A program made the position numbers and the translations under genes. Shown here in pieces: positions 36,181 through 45,895 of a stretch of DNA of 64,000 bases (position 1 is the first letter of the stretch; each line of letters starts with the position of its first letter). Below the pieces are notes generated by a model that made no database searches, was not told the origin of the DNA, and was given only the letters and a program-made list of their open reading frames with translations. The stretch spans positions 103,538 through 167,537 of the forward strand of contig CAJUJG010000001.1 of assembly GCA_910586715.1 (NCBI GenBank), read 5' to 3'. Source of the DNA: an uncultured Lachnospiraceae bacterium. GTDB lineage: Bacteria; Bacillota; Clostridia; Lachnospirales; Lachnospiraceae.

Positions 36181-38007
36181 ATGTGTGGAATTGTAGGTTA
36201 TATCGGCAGCCATCAGGCGGCGCCCGTGATACTTGAGGGGCTTTCAAAGCTGGAATACAGAGGATATGATTCGGCAGGAATGGCTGTCTTTAATGGGGAA
36301 AAAATACAGATTCAAAAGTCAGTAGGACGTTTGAAAGTGTTGGAGGAACTTACGCATGGGGGCGCGACAATGCCCGGAACCGTGGGAATCGGTCATACAA
36401 GATGGGCAACGCACGGCGCGCCGAGCGATGAAAACGCACATCCCCATTATAACCAGGAAGAAACAATTGCAGTTGTGCATAACGGTATTATTGAGAATTA
36501 CCTTCCGCTAAGGGAAAAGCTTTTGTCCAAAGGCTATCAGTTTGTCTCTGATACGGATACAGAGGTACTTGCACACCTGATTGATTATTATTATAAGGGC
36601 AATCCGCTTGAAGCGATTACAAAGGTCATGCACCGCGTACAGGGTTCCTATGCGCTTGGAATTATTTTTTCTGAACATCCGGATCAGATTTTTGCAGTAC
36701 GAAAAGACAGTCCTTTGATTGTGGGACAGAATGAAAACGGATGTTTTATCGCATCGGATGTTCCTGCTGTTTTGAAATATACAAGAAAGGTTTATTTTAT
36801 AGAAAATCAGGAAGTCGTGCGTCTGCGTGTAGATCATATGCACTTTTACACTGTAGATGAAGAGGAGATTCAAAAGGAACCGGTGACAATTGATTGGGAC
36901 GCTGATGCGGCGGAAAAGGGCGGCTATGAACATTTTATGCTTAAAGAAATGTATGAGCAGCCAAAGACGGTGACGGATACCTTGTTGCCCCGGATTAAGG
37001 ACAATGACATTGTGATTGAAGAGCTGGGCATGAGTGATGAGGAAATCAATGCAATCCGAAAGATTTTTATTGTGGCATGCGGTTCGGCATATCATGCAGG
37101 AGTGACAGCAAAATATGTTATAGAAGGGATTGCACGGATTCCTGTGGAAGTGGATTTGGCAAGTGAGTTTCGATATCGAAATCCCATTTTTGAGGAAGGC
37201 ACGATGGTTGTGGTAATCAGCCAGTCAGGTGAAACAGCGGATTCGCTTGCAGCGCTTCGAGAGTCCCAAAAGCTTGGGCATAAGGTTCTTGGAATTGTAA
37301 ATGTAGTAGGAAGTTCGATTGCGCGCGAAGCTGATAATGTGATGTATACATGGGCTGGTCCTGAGATTGCGGTAGCAACCACAAAGGCATACAGTGCGCA
37401 GTTGATTGCGCTGTATCTGCTTGCGATGAAGTTTGGAAAAGTGCGTGGAAAGCTTGATGCGGATGCGTTTCACTCGATGCTGAAAGATTTAAAGCGCCTT
37501 CCGGGGCAAATCGAGCGCCTTCTTGCAAATAAGCAGAGAATACAGCGTTTTGCAAACCGCTATATCGGTGCAAAAGACGTGTTTTTTATCGGGCGCGGTA
37601 TTGACTATGCAATCTCGATGGAGGGTTCGCTCAAATTAAAGGAGATTTCATATATTCATTCGGAGGCATATGCGGCAGGAGAGTTAAAACATGGTACCAT
37701 TTCATTGATTGAGGAAGGAACGCTTGTCGCAGCGGTGGCAACGCAGGATGCGCTGTTCCAAAAAACGCTCAGTAATATGGTAGAGGTTAAGGCAAGGGGG
37801 GCGTTTGTGCTTGCTGTGACCAACGAAGGCAATACAGAAATTGAGAAAGCGGCGGATTACTGTATTTACATTCCGCGTACCAATCCGTATTTTGCAAATT
37901 CTCTTGCCATTATACCATTACAGCTTTTCGGGTACTATGTGGCAGTCGGAAAAGGCTGCGATGTCGATAAGCCGAGGAATTTAGCGAAATCAGTTACCGT
38001 AGAGTAG
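36181..38007 (+). CDS. glmS: Glutamine-fructose-6-phosphate aminotransferase (isomerizing)
   Basis: A 608-residue enzyme making glucosamine-6-phosphate from fructose-6-phosphate and glutamine, the entry to peptidoglycan and other amino-sugar glycans. The N-terminal glutaminase starts MCGIVGYIG with Cys2 as nucleophile, followed by YRGYDSAGM, GHTRWATHG and HNGIIENY. Two SIS isomerase domains follow with CGSAYHAG, SQSGETADSLAAL, AVATTKAYSAQL, GRGIDYAISMEGSLKLKEI, SEAYAAGELKHG and the terminal KSVTVE. AGGAGG precedes the ATG. Only 24 bases separate it from the GT2 gene, so there is no room for a glmS ribozyme between the two genes. Confidence 0.97.
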   Translation: MCGIVGYIGSHQAAPVILEGLSKLEYRGYDSAGMAVFNGEKIQIQKSVGRLKVLEELTHGGATMPGTVGIGHTRWATHGAPSDENAHPHYNQEETIAVVHNGIIENYLPLREKLLSKGYQFVSDTDTEVLAHLIDYYYKGNPLEAITKVMHRVQGSYALGIIFSEHPDQIFAVRKDSPLIVGQNENGCFIASDVPAVLKYTRKVYFIENQEVVRLRVDHMHFYTVDEEEIQKEPVTIDWDADAAEKGGYEHFMLKEMYEQPKTVTDTLLPRIKDNDIVIEELGMSDEEINAIRKIFIVACGSAYHAGVTAKYVIEGIARIPVEVDLASEFRYRNPIFEEGTMVVVISQSGETADSLAALRESQKLGHKVLGIVNVVGSSIAREADNVMYTWAGPEIAVATTKAYSAQLIALYLLAMKFGKVRGKLDADAFHSMLKDLKRLPGQIERLLANKQRIQRFANRYIGAKDVFFIGRGIDYAISMEGSLKLKEISYIHSEAYAAGELKHGTISLIEEGTLVAAVATQDALFQKTLSNMVEVKARGAFVLAVTNEGNTEIEKAADYCIYIPRTNPYFANSLAIIPLQLFGYYVAVGKGCDVDKPRNLAKSVTVE

Positions 38008-38040
38008 TGAGGCGTCCTATCATTTAAGGAGAAGAACAAT

Positions 38041-39537
38041 ATGAGAAACAATAAAAAGAAGCCGTCGGTTTTTAAAAATATACTGATTATTACAGGCTGC
38101 ACAATGTTTGCAGCTCTCTATGCCATTACAGCGCTGTATATTTGCGGAGGTGTGTTTGATCCTGTTTTTTATGAAAAGGCATTGGACGTTTTTGAACATC
38201 GATATGCACAAATGCCTGAACCGGAAGAAACAGAATCGCTTCCGGCATGGATTGATAAAGTGGAGATTGAGTATGGAACGGAAACCGATTCTTTGGAGGC
38301 GCATGATTTTGATGTAATAGGGCAACAGCCTCGGTTTGATGAGGAGAGCGGTGCTTTGGAATCAAAAGAGGATGAAACAAATGAAGAGACACAAGAGCAG
38401 CAGGAGGCAGGAGAAGGTGACATAAAAGAACCGCAGACACGCATTGAGCAAGAGACACAGGATGCGAAGGACAATAAGCCCCAAAGGAATAATGTGCATA
38501 TAGGAAATGTGCAGACGGTACAACAGGCAGATACGGCGAAAGCGGTCGTGACAGATGTGACAGAGGTTGTGAAGGCAGCAATGCCCTGTGTAGTATCAAT
38601 TACAAACGAATATACCGCCTACGATTACTGGTATGACGAGGAATATGATGATGAAGCGAACGGTTCCGGCATTATTATCTCACAAAACCCGGAAGAACTG
38701 CTTATTCTTACAAATTATCATGTTGTGGAAGATTCCAACGATTTATATGTCCAGTTTATTGACGATGCAGAGGTTGTTGCGTATGTAAAGGGAGTTGCGT
38801 CAAATGAGGATTTGGCGGTTGTCAGCGTCCTTTTAGAGGATGTGTCTGATGCCACGCTGGACGAGATTGCAATTGCGGCGTTGGGAGATTCGGATGAATT
38901 AGAAGTGGGAGAACCGTCAATTGCAATCGGGAATTCTCTTGGGTATGGCCAGTCTGTGACAACGGGTGTGATTAGTGCGTTGAACTGTGATATTTTTGAG
39001 GATGATGAGGAAATTAATCTGAGCAGTCTGATACAGACGGACGCAGCGATTAATCCCGGCAATTCAGGTGGTGCACTGCTCAATGTAAACGGTGAGGTTG
39101 TTGGTATCAATTCCAGCAAAATCGCAGATTATGCGATAGAAGGAATGGGTTATGCCATTCCGATTAATACGGCAAAACCGATTGTAGATGAACTTATGAA
39201 GCAGGAAACAAGAAGAAAGGTTGCTTATGAAAAGCGTGCATTTTTAGGTATTTCAGGAACAGATGTGTCTGATGAGGCAGTAGAAAAGTATGAGATGCCG
39301 GAAGGCGTCTATGTGTCGAGTGTTCTTGAGGGCACTGCTGCGGAAAAGGCAGGAATTAAAAAGGGTGATATTGTTACAGCAATAGATGGGCAAAAGGTTA
39401 CATCAATGTCTAAGGTTCAAAGCCTTTTGGAGTATTATGCGGCTGATACAAAGGCAGAAATTACGTTGATGCGTATAAACGATGGCATTTATGAGAAAGT
39501 AACCGTAGAAGTGACCTTTGGATTAAAGCAGGACTAG
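38041..39537 (+). CDS. Membrane-anchored HtrA/DegP-type serine protease with PDZ domain
   Basis: A 498-residue surface quality-control protease. One N-terminal helix (about 12-35) is followed by an acidic, Glu/Gln-rich linker (about 55-165), the trypsin-like domain (about 175-385) and a PDZ domain (about 400-495). The triad is readable: His227 in TNYHVVE, Asp257 in NEDLAVV, Ser342 in NPGNSGGALL. The PDZ part has GVYVSSVLEGTAAEKAGIKKGDIV. It is followed after 10 bases by the ClpX-like ATPase, so outside and inside protein-quality functions may be co-expressed. Confidence 0.93.
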   Translation: MRNNKKKPSVFKNILIITGCTMFAALYAITALYICGGVFDPVFYEKALDVFEHRYAQMPEPEETESLPAWIDKVEIEYGTETDSLEAHDFDVIGQQPRFDEESGALESKEDETNEETQEQQEAGEGDIKEPQTRIEQETQDAKDNKPQRNNVHIGNVQTVQQADTAKAVVTDVTEVVKAAMPCVVSITNEYTAYDYWYDEEYDDEANGSGIIISQNPEELLILTNYHVVEDSNDLYVQFIDDAEVVAYVKGVASNEDLAVVSVLLEDVSDATLDEIAIAALGDSDELEVGEPSIAIGNSLGYGQSVTTGVISALNCDIFEDDEEINLSSLIQTDAAINPGNSGGALLNVNGEVVGINSSKIADYAIEGMGYAIPINTAKPIVDELMKQETRRKVAYEKRAFLGISGTDVSDEAVEKYEMPEGVYVSSVLEGTAAEKAGIKKGDIVTAIDGQKVTSMSKVQSLLEYYAADTKAEITLMRINDGIYEKVTVEVTFGLKQD

Positions 39538-39547
39538 GGAGGAAGCA

Positions 39548-41170
39548 ATGGCAAAGAAGGATGATTTGGACTTAGATGATTTGGATATGGAAATGCTTGA
39601 CATGAGCGCCGGCGAGGGCGATGATACATTCTCAAAGGATGAAACGCTTATTAGAGAAGAAGATGAGGGATACGAAGAGGATAAGGAAAACGATTACGAG
39701 GACGTGTGCTTTATCTGCCGGCGTCCTGAGAGTAAAACAGGGAGAATGTTTAAGCTTCCGAATCATATTTCCGTATGTTCTGACTGTATGCATAAAACGA
39801 TGGATACGGTCAGTCAGTTTGACTATCAGGGAATGTTAAATTACACAAACATAGGTTCTGAAAAGGATAGCAATGATGGAAAAAATAATAAGAAACGTTT
39901 TCCGAACATAAGTTTCGTAAATATTGCAGACCTTCAGGGAGACGGCGGGATTCCAAACCGTCAAAAGCTGAAAAAGAAAAAGGCAAAAGAAAAAAATAAG
40001 GACGAGGCAGTTTTTAATATTCATAATTTACCGGCACCGCATAAAATAAAGGCACAGCTTGATGATTTTGTTGTAGGTCAGGATTATGCCAAAAAGGTTA
40101 TTTCGGTTGCTGTTTACAATCATTATAAGCGTGTGAGTACAGGAACAATGAACGATATTGAGATTGAAAAGTCCAATATTTTGCTCCTTGGTCCTACAGG
40201 ATGTGGAAAGACTTATATGGTAAAAACACTTGCAAGGCTTTTGGATGTTCCTTTGGCGATTGCGGATGCGACTTCGCTTACGGAGGCGGGCTATATTGGC
40301 GATGATATCGAATCTGTAATTTCAAAGCTTCTTGCTGCCGCGGACAACGATGTGGACCGCGCAGAGCAGGGAATTGTTTTTATTGACGAGATTGACAAGA
40401 TTGCAAAGAAGAAGAATACGACGTCAAGAGACGTAAGCGGGGAGTCTGTACAACAGGGAATGCTTAAGCTTTTGGAGGGAGCGGACGTTGAAGTGCCAGT
40501 AGGTGCAAACAGCAAAAATGCAATGGTGCCGCTCACAACAATCAATACAAGAAATATTTTATTCATATGCGGCGGCGCTTTTCCTGATTTAGAAGAGATT
40601 ATTAAGCAAAGGCTTACAAAGCAGTCCTCAATTGGCTTTAATGCGCAGTTAAAGGATGCTTTTGATAAAGAAGAGAATATTCTTAAAAGGGTGACGGTTG
40701 AGGATATTAAAAAGTTTGGTATGATACCGGAGTTTATAGGACGTCTGCCGATTATCTGCCCGATGGACGGGCTGACCGAGGAGAGCTATATCAAAATATT
40801 AAAAGAGCCGAAAAATGCAATTTTAAAGCAGTATCAGAAGCTTTTGGAGCTTGACGAGGTAAAACTCAATTTTGATGACAGCGCACTTGTGGCAATTGCT
40901 AAGAAGGCACAGGAACGTGAAACAGGCGCGAGAGCGCTGCGTGCAATTATCGAAGAGTTTATGCTTGACATTATGTATGAAATTCCAAAAGATGACAATA
41001 TCGGTGAAGTTACAATTACGGGTGATTATATCAATGGCACAGGCGGTCCGGTGATTGAAATCCGTACTGACAATGTGTTTACAAGGACACAAAATGAAGC
41101 GTTGGAATCCCCGGTGGTTGCGGAACCTGAAAAACCAAAGTTAGAGGAGCACAACTTCTATGAGTTTTAA
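39548..41170 (+). CDS. ClpX-like AAA+ unfoldase with extended N-terminus and altered RKH loop
   Basis: A 540-residue AAA+ protein. After a very acidic start (1-55) there is a four-cysteine zinc motif (CFICRRPES ... VCSDC), a long charged linker (about 90-160) and a ClpX-type motor. Visible are the Walker A LLGPTGCGKT near residue 215, pore loop GYIGDD, Walker B IVFIDEIDKIA, sensor FICGGAF, the ClpP-docking-like SSIGF, EFIGRLPI and GARALRAI. Canonical ClpX is about 420 residues and has an RKH loop before KILFICGG; here that loop reads GANSKNAMVPL. No clpP is adjacent. It may be a specialised paralog or the sole ClpX of the organism. Confidence 0.85.
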   Translation: MAKKDDLDLDDLDMEMLDMSAGEGDDTFSKDETLIREEDEGYEEDKENDYEDVCFICRRPESKTGRMFKLPNHISVCSDCMHKTMDTVSQFDYQGMLNYTNIGSEKDSNDGKNNKKRFPNISFVNIADLQGDGGIPNRQKLKKKKAKEKNKDEAVFNIHNLPAPHKIKAQLDDFVVGQDYAKKVISVAVYNHYKRVSTGTMNDIEIEKSNILLLGPTGCGKTYMVKTLARLLDVPLAIADATSLTEAGYIGDDIESVISKLLAAADNDVDRAEQGIVFIDEIDKIAKKKNTTSRDVSGESVQQGMLKLLEGADVEVPVGANSKNAMVPLTTINTRNILFICGGAFPDLEEIIKQRLTKQSSIGFNAQLKDAFDKEENILKRVTVEDIKKFGMIPEFIGRLPIICPMDGLTEESYIKILKEPKNAILKQYQKLLELDEVKLNFDDSALVAIAKKAQERETGARALRAIIEEFMLDIMYEIPKDDNIGEVTITGDYINGTGGPVIEIRTDNVFTRTQNEALESPVVAEPEKPKLEEHNFYEF

Positions 41171-41807
41171 GCAAAAAAAGAGAAACTGTTTTGTGCGTCC
41201 GCCTAAATTTTTAAAACGTATGGTGTTTATGCTGGGTGGTGTTATTATGATGGGCATCGGATTGTCAATTTTACGTGATATTAATCTTGGCACAGATGCC
41301 TGTTCCTGCTTTGCACAAGGGCTTAGCTGTTTCTTGCCGTTTGGTTTTGGCACATGTCTTTTACTGTTTAATATTGTATCGCTATGCTTTGTAATAAAGT
41401 TTGACATTGGAATGATTGGTTTTGGTACACTGGGCAATATGCTGTTTTTAGGGTATATATCTGATTTTTTCAAATGGCTTTGGTCCGTGGCGCTTCCGGC
41501 GGGATTTTTTGACCAAAATGTTGTCCGGTATATCCTTTTGCTTCCAGCGCTGCTTATTTTTATGGTAGGCGCGGGGGCATACATGTGTTCAGGGCTTGGC
41601 GCGGCGCCTTTTGATGCGCTGCCGTTTATCATTTCAGATCATGTGAAAAAGCTTCCGTTTAAGGGAGTACGGATTATGTGGGACATATTTTTTATGGTAA
41701 CAGGCACGATTTTTGGGGGAGATTTTGGAATCGTGACGGTTTTGTGTGCTTTTTGTTTAGGTCCGATTATTTCATGGGTACAGAAAAAGTTGGAGGTATT
41801 GATATAA
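41160..41807 (+). CDS. YczE/YitT-type membrane protein
   Basis: A 215-residue protein with about five membrane helices. MGIGLSILRDINLGTDACSCFAQG in helix 1 and GLGAAPFDALPFII in the fourth are typical of the YczE/YitT group, whose transport function is unknown. It overlaps the ClpX-like gene by 11 bases and is 3 bases from the methyltransferase gene, so the three are one operon. No enzyme motif is seen. Confidence 0.75.
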   Translation: MSFKQKKRNCFVRPPKFLKRMVFMLGGVIMMGIGLSILRDINLGTDACSCFAQGLSCFLPFGFGTCLLLFNIVSLCFVIKFDIGMIGFGTLGNMLFLGYISDFFKWLWSVALPAGFFDQNVVRYILLLPALLIFMVGAGAYMCSGLGAAPFDALPFIISDHVKKLPFKGVRIMWDIFFMVTGTIFGGDFGIVTVLCAFCLGPIISWVQKKLEVLI

Positions 41808-41810
41808 TCC

Positions 41811-42635
41811 ATGACAAAGCTGGAAGAATATTATAATAAGTTTAATGAAGAGAAACGCCTCAATTCCCGGCATGGACAAGTTGAATTTCGCGTTTCAATG
41901 AAATATATACAAAAGTATTTAAACAGGGCAGCCGCGGGGCTAGACAATGCGGCTGCCCTGAATAACAATCAGGTCCCCAAAGATAAGATTCGGGTTTTAG
42001 ACATTGGAGCAGGGACCGGAAAATACAGCGTGGCGCTTGCGGAGCAGGGATATGATGTGACAGCAGTTGAGTTAGTTAAATATAATCTCGGAATTTTAAA
42101 ACAAAAGGCGAGCACGGTACATGCGATGCAGGGAAATGCGATGAATCTGAAAAAGCTTGCGGATGACAGCTATGATGTAACGCTTTTGTTTGGACCGATG
42201 TATCATCTGTTTGGCTTTGATGATAAAAACAAGGCGCTTGGAGAGGCAAAGCGCGTAACAAAACAAGGCGGAGTTATTTTGACAGCCTACTGTATGAACG
42301 AATACAGCGTTATAATGTATGGCTTTAAAGAACAGCATATTTTGGAATGTATGGAACAGGGACGTTTTACGGAAGACTTTAAGACAATATCAAATCCCGA
42401 CCAATTGTATGATTATGTGCGGTTAGAGGATATTGATGCGTTGAATCGGGCACAGGGATTAGAGCGTCTTGAGATTATATCGCCGGACGGTGCGGCAAAT
42501 TATATGCGTCCGTATTTGAATCGACTTACAGATAAAGAGTTTGAAGCGTTTGTTCAGTATCAAATGGCTGTGTGTGGACGTGCAGATTTAATTGGAGCGG
42601 GAGCACATACAGTTGATATTTTAAGGAAAGTTTGA
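41811..42635 (+). CDS. Class I SAM-dependent methyltransferase
   Basis: A 274-residue cytosolic methyltransferase. Motif I VLDIGAGTGKYSVALAEQGYD and a motif II-like ELVKYNLGIL are near residues 60-90; DVTLLFGPMYHLF fits motif IV. The second half includes a YxMNEYS-type substrate loop. The substrate cannot be read. The GGAGG upstream is about 15 bases from the ATG, so translation may depend on coupling to the gene before it. It abuts the TPR-DUF4037 gene downstream. Confidence 0.82.
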   Translation: MTKLEEYYNKFNEEKRLNSRHGQVEFRVSMKYIQKYLNRAAAGLDNAAALNNNQVPKDKIRVLDIGAGTGKYSVALAEQGYDVTAVELVKYNLGILKQKASTVHAMQGNAMNLKKLADDSYDVTLLFGPMYHLFGFDDKNKALGEAKRVTKQGGVILTAYCMNEYSVIMYGFKEQHILECMEQGRFTEDFKTISNPDQLYDYVRLEDIDALNRAQGLERLEIISPDGAANYMRPYLNRLTDKEFEAFVQYQMAVCGRADLIGAGAHTVDILRKV

Positions 42636-42652
42636 AAGAATGGAGGATTGTG

Positions 42653-45600
42653 ATGAACTTAAATCAGGTGATGACGGAGTTGGATGCGCTTTTTACACAG
42701 GAACGCATCAGTGAAGTGCCGCAGTTCTTGGAAGAGCATATTGAGCAGGCACGTGCAGCCGGGGAACAGGATATAATGCTTACATTATATAATGAATGCA
42801 TCGGTTTTTACCGGGAAACGGGACAATATGACAAGTCGATTGAAAACTGCGATAAGGCGATAGCGCTTATGGAGGAGATGGGATTAAACGGAACGATGCC
42901 TTATGCGACCACGCTCTTAAATATTGCCAATGCACAGCGTGCGGCAGGTCATCTGCAGGAATCTTTGGAGTTTTATAATAAAGTACGACCGATTTATGCA
43001 GCAAGGCTTAAGGAAGATGATATGTACTTTGCAGGGCTTTATAATAATTTAAGTCTTTTGTATCAGGAGATGGGTGATTTTGGTGCGGCGAAGGAGCAGC
43101 TTGAGAACGCGCTTAAAATCGTCAGCCATAAGGAAAATACGGCATTTGAGGTTGCCGTAACGCAGGCAAATCTTGCAAATACCTGCATTGAACTTGGGCA
43201 GGATGAAGAGGCAAAAGCAAGGGCAGAAGAGGCTATTCGCATTTTTGAGGAAATAGGAGTCGACGATGCCCACTACAGTGCGGCATTATCGGCGCTTGGA
43301 AGTCTCTACTATATGGATAAGGATTATTCCAGTGCGCTTTCGGCAATGGAAAAGAGCAGAGAGTGCGTGGCGAAATATCTTGGAGCAGAGAATATTCAAT
43401 ATAAAAGATTAAGCGATAATATAAAAATCATTCAGGAAAAAATAGGAGAGGAAGAACCAAAGACACAGCCGACGCAGGCAGAGGAAGAAGTAAAAGAAGA
43501 GGACAACACACCACCAATGAATGAAGAGGAAATTGACAAGATTTTGGGAATTGACATTGATAATGATGGATGGGCATCGGTGATTCGGGCGGATAGAAAT
43601 ACGGATGATGAAAAAGCCTGTGATGAGCATAAGGCAGATGAAGATGTAAGCGAAACCGATAAGGAGAGCGAAAGGCAGGAGGAAGCCGGCAATCCTGCGG
43701 ACAGCGTGAGTACGTTTGATATTAATTCGGCTTTTGCTGACATTAAAGCTGCGGCTTCCAAAAAACTTCAGGAACATTCTGGGAAAAAATATCAGGCAAA
43801 CAGTGTACTTGACATAGATCAAAAAGGCGTATCGGATAGTGAGACTGGGTCTAATGAAGAAGCCCGGTCATTATATGATGAGGAGAAAGCAGTTGACGCC
43901 ATGATAGCGGAGGTTATGGATGAGATTGCAGTAGAGGTTGAAGAAGCTTCGGAGGTGGATCAGACACAGGAAAATGATACCAAAGAAGATACTAATGAGG
44001 GGAATGCACAAGAGGAAGCTGTTTTAGATTCGCCTAAGCCTGGCATATTAGAAGAGAGTGTGCCCGAAAATACGGATGCTGATTTACCAACGGATGTTAT
44101 GGGATTAGAACTTTGCCGCAAGTACTATGAAGAATATGGAAGACCTATGATTGCAGAAAAATTTCCGGAATATGAGACACGGATTGCTGTAGGTCTTGTG
44201 GGAAAAGGGTCTGATTGCTTTGGATTTGACGATATGCAGTCAAGAGACCATGATTTCGGACCGCGGTTTTTGATGTGGGTTACAAAAGAGGTGTATGACA
44301 AAATAGGAAGTGCACTAGAGGAAGCATATGAAAAATTGCCGGATACATTTTTGGGTATAAAACGTATTGAGACTTTTCATGGAAAAGACAGAGCCGGCGT
44401 TATGGTGATAGAAGATTTTTACAAAAATATTCTTGGAGTTGACTTAATTGGCGCGCTTACAAATGAACGCAAAGGGCTGGCGCAGGTGAAGAGCTGGCTG
44501 GCAGTGCATGATTATGCTTTGGCGGCATCGGTAAACGGGGCGGTTTTTAGGGATGATGAGGGTATTTTTACTTCATACAGGGAACTGCTTGCGGGATATT
44601 ATCCGAAAACTGTTTGGTACAGGAAGATTGCGCAGGCATGTGCATTGTTTTCTCAGAATGGACAGTATAACCTGCCGCGTATGAGAAAGCGCGGACAGTT
44701 TGTCGCAGCGGAGCTGGCAAAGGCAGAATGTGTGAAGCAGGCAATGAAGCTGTATTATTTGTTAAACAGAACGTATGCACCGCATGACAAGTGGCTTTTT
44801 AAAAATCTGCCTGACAATGCAAATATGGTGCTGGCGGAAGAAGGAATGCAGTCTCAAGAGGCAATGGTAAAAAGTGTATCACAGCTCGTTGAGGAAATCA
44901 GCCTTACAAGCGTAGACAAAGCATATGAAACTCAGCTTACAACTGCGGTAGAATCGCTTGCGGTAATTTTTGCGAATGCACTGGAACACTTGAATATTAT
45001 AGGAAGCTGTGACCTTTATCTTGATGCAAATACGGCAGAACTGATTGCAAAGAGCGACGCACTGCTGGCGGCGACGATGGCTGATGCGCCGACTGTTACG
45101 GCACTTTCACTTTCCATTGCAAAGGCGGAGTTTGAGGCGTTTGATAAGGTGCAGAATGAAGGGGGAAGAGCAAGCTGCCAAAATAACTGGCCGACTTTTA
45201 AGGTGATGCGCATGAGCCAGTATATGACATGGGATGAGGACATGCTTTTACAGTATTTGTATGAGTTTAAGACAAATTATGCAAATGGTAGAAACATGGT
45301 TGAAGAGAAATATGCGCGAATGATGGCGTCAACGGCACCTGAGGAGTACGCGGCATTTGCGGATAAACTTCCCCAAAATTCAAAAGAAAAGCAAGAAATC
45401 ATGGAGCAGATTATTGCGCTCCAGGTGAAATGGATGGAAGAGTTTGCGCAGCAGTATCCAAAACTTGCAGACAATGCGCGTACTATACACACAAACGAAG
45501 ATTTGCCGTATGATACATCGTATGAAACCTATTTACGGGGTGAACTTGGCACGTATTCTGACAAGCTGATTGAGATGTATGGCAGATATGTGGTGGAATA

Positions 45601-45706
45601 TGCAAGGAACGGGAAAAGCGTAGCGCGGGAAATTATGGCGAATACCGTGCGGTTTTACGGATACAAAAGCTTTGAAGAAGCAGAAAGCAAACAGATGTTA
45701 AATTAG
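42653..45706 (+). CDS. TPR protein with acidic linker and C-terminal DUF4037 domain
   Basis: A 1017-residue cytosolic protein. The N-terminal 255 residues are TPR repeats (for example YDKSIENCDKAIALMEEMG and LYNNLSLLYQEMGDFGAAKEQLENAL). A 220-residue Glu/Asp-rich, probably disordered stretch follows. From about residue 484 comes a DUF4037-type domain with GLVGKGSDCFGFDDMQSRDHDFGP, which looks like the start of a nucleotidyltransferase fold (GxGS ... DxD), and then long helices. DUF4037 has no agreed function. ATG 42653 has GGAGG 6 bases upstream. A strong terminator follows at 45727. Confidence 0.75.
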   Translation: MNLNQVMTELDALFTQERISEVPQFLEEHIEQARAAGEQDIMLTLYNECIGFYRETGQYDKSIENCDKAIALMEEMGLNGTMPYATTLLNIANAQRAAGHLQESLEFYNKVRPIYAARLKEDDMYFAGLYNNLSLLYQEMGDFGAAKEQLENALKIVSHKENTAFEVAVTQANLANTCIELGQDEEAKARAEEAIRIFEEIGVDDAHYSAALSALGSLYYMDKDYSSALSAMEKSRECVAKYLGAENIQYKRLSDNIKIIQEKIGEEEPKTQPTQAEEEVKEEDNTPPMNEEEIDKILGIDIDNDGWASVIRADRNTDDEKACDEHKADEDVSETDKESERQEEAGNPADSVSTFDINSAFADIKAAASKKLQEHSGKKYQANSVLDIDQKGVSDSETGSNEEARSLYDEEKAVDAMIAEVMDEIAVEVEEASEVDQTQENDTKEDTNEGNAQEEAVLDSPKPGILEESVPENTDADLPTDVMGLELCRKYYEEYGRPMIAEKFPEYETRIAVGLVGKGSDCFGFDDMQSRDHDFGPRFLMWVTKEVYDKIGSALEEAYEKLPDTFLGIKRIETFHGKDRAGVMVIEDFYKNILGVDLIGALTNERKGLAQVKSWLAVHDYALAASVNGAVFRDDEGIFTSYRELLAGYYPKTVWYRKIAQACALFSQNGQYNLPRMRKRGQFVAAELAKAECVKQAMKLYYLLNRTYAPHDKWLFKNLPDNANMVLAEEGMQSQEAMVKSVSQLVEEISLTSVDKAYETQLTTAVESLAVIFANALEHLNIIGSCDLYLDANTAELIAKSDALLAATMADAPTVTALSLSIAKAEFEAFDKVQNEGGRASCQNNWPTFKVMRMSQYMTWDEDMLLQYLYEFKTNYANGRNMVEEKYARMMASTAPEEYAAFADKLPQNSKEKQEIMEQIIALQVKWMEEFAQQYPKLADNARTIHTNEDLPYDTSYETYLRGELGTYSDKLIEMYGRYVVEYARNGKSVAREIMANTVRFYGYKSFEEAESKQMLN

Positions 45707-45726
45707 TATATAAATATGATAACTAT

Positions 45727-45762
45727 AAAAGTGCAGTATTTTTCATGAAATGCTGCACTTTT
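45727..45762 (+). terminator. Terminator after the TPR-DUF4037 gene
   Basis: AAAAGTGCAG (45727-45736) pairs with CTGCACTTTT (45753-45762); inside, ATTT and AAAT extend the stem. It starts 20 bases after the stop and ends the operon that begins near glmS. Confidence 0.85.
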
Positions 45763-45814
45763 GTAGATGAAGTTTTCGGGGAGAGATTTGAGGGAAATGC
45801 AGTTGATAAGAATA

Positions 45815-45843
45815 TTGACGTTTCCAAGAAATAATGCTAGTAT
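45815..45843 (+). promoter_or_regulatory. Promoter of trpS
   Basis: TTGACG at 45815-45820 and TAGTAT at 45838-45843 with a 17-base spacer. The leader to the ATG is only about 45 bases and contains AGGGGA, leaving no room for a T-box regulator. Confidence 0.7.
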
Positions 45844-45895
45844 AACAGATGATTAGAGAAATAAAATCAGTATATAAACTAAAGGGGAACATAAA

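Noticed and set aside
45763..45895. T-box leader for trpS
   Set aside because: The promoter at 45815-45843 leaves a leader of about 45 bases, with no T-box sequence or specifier stem.
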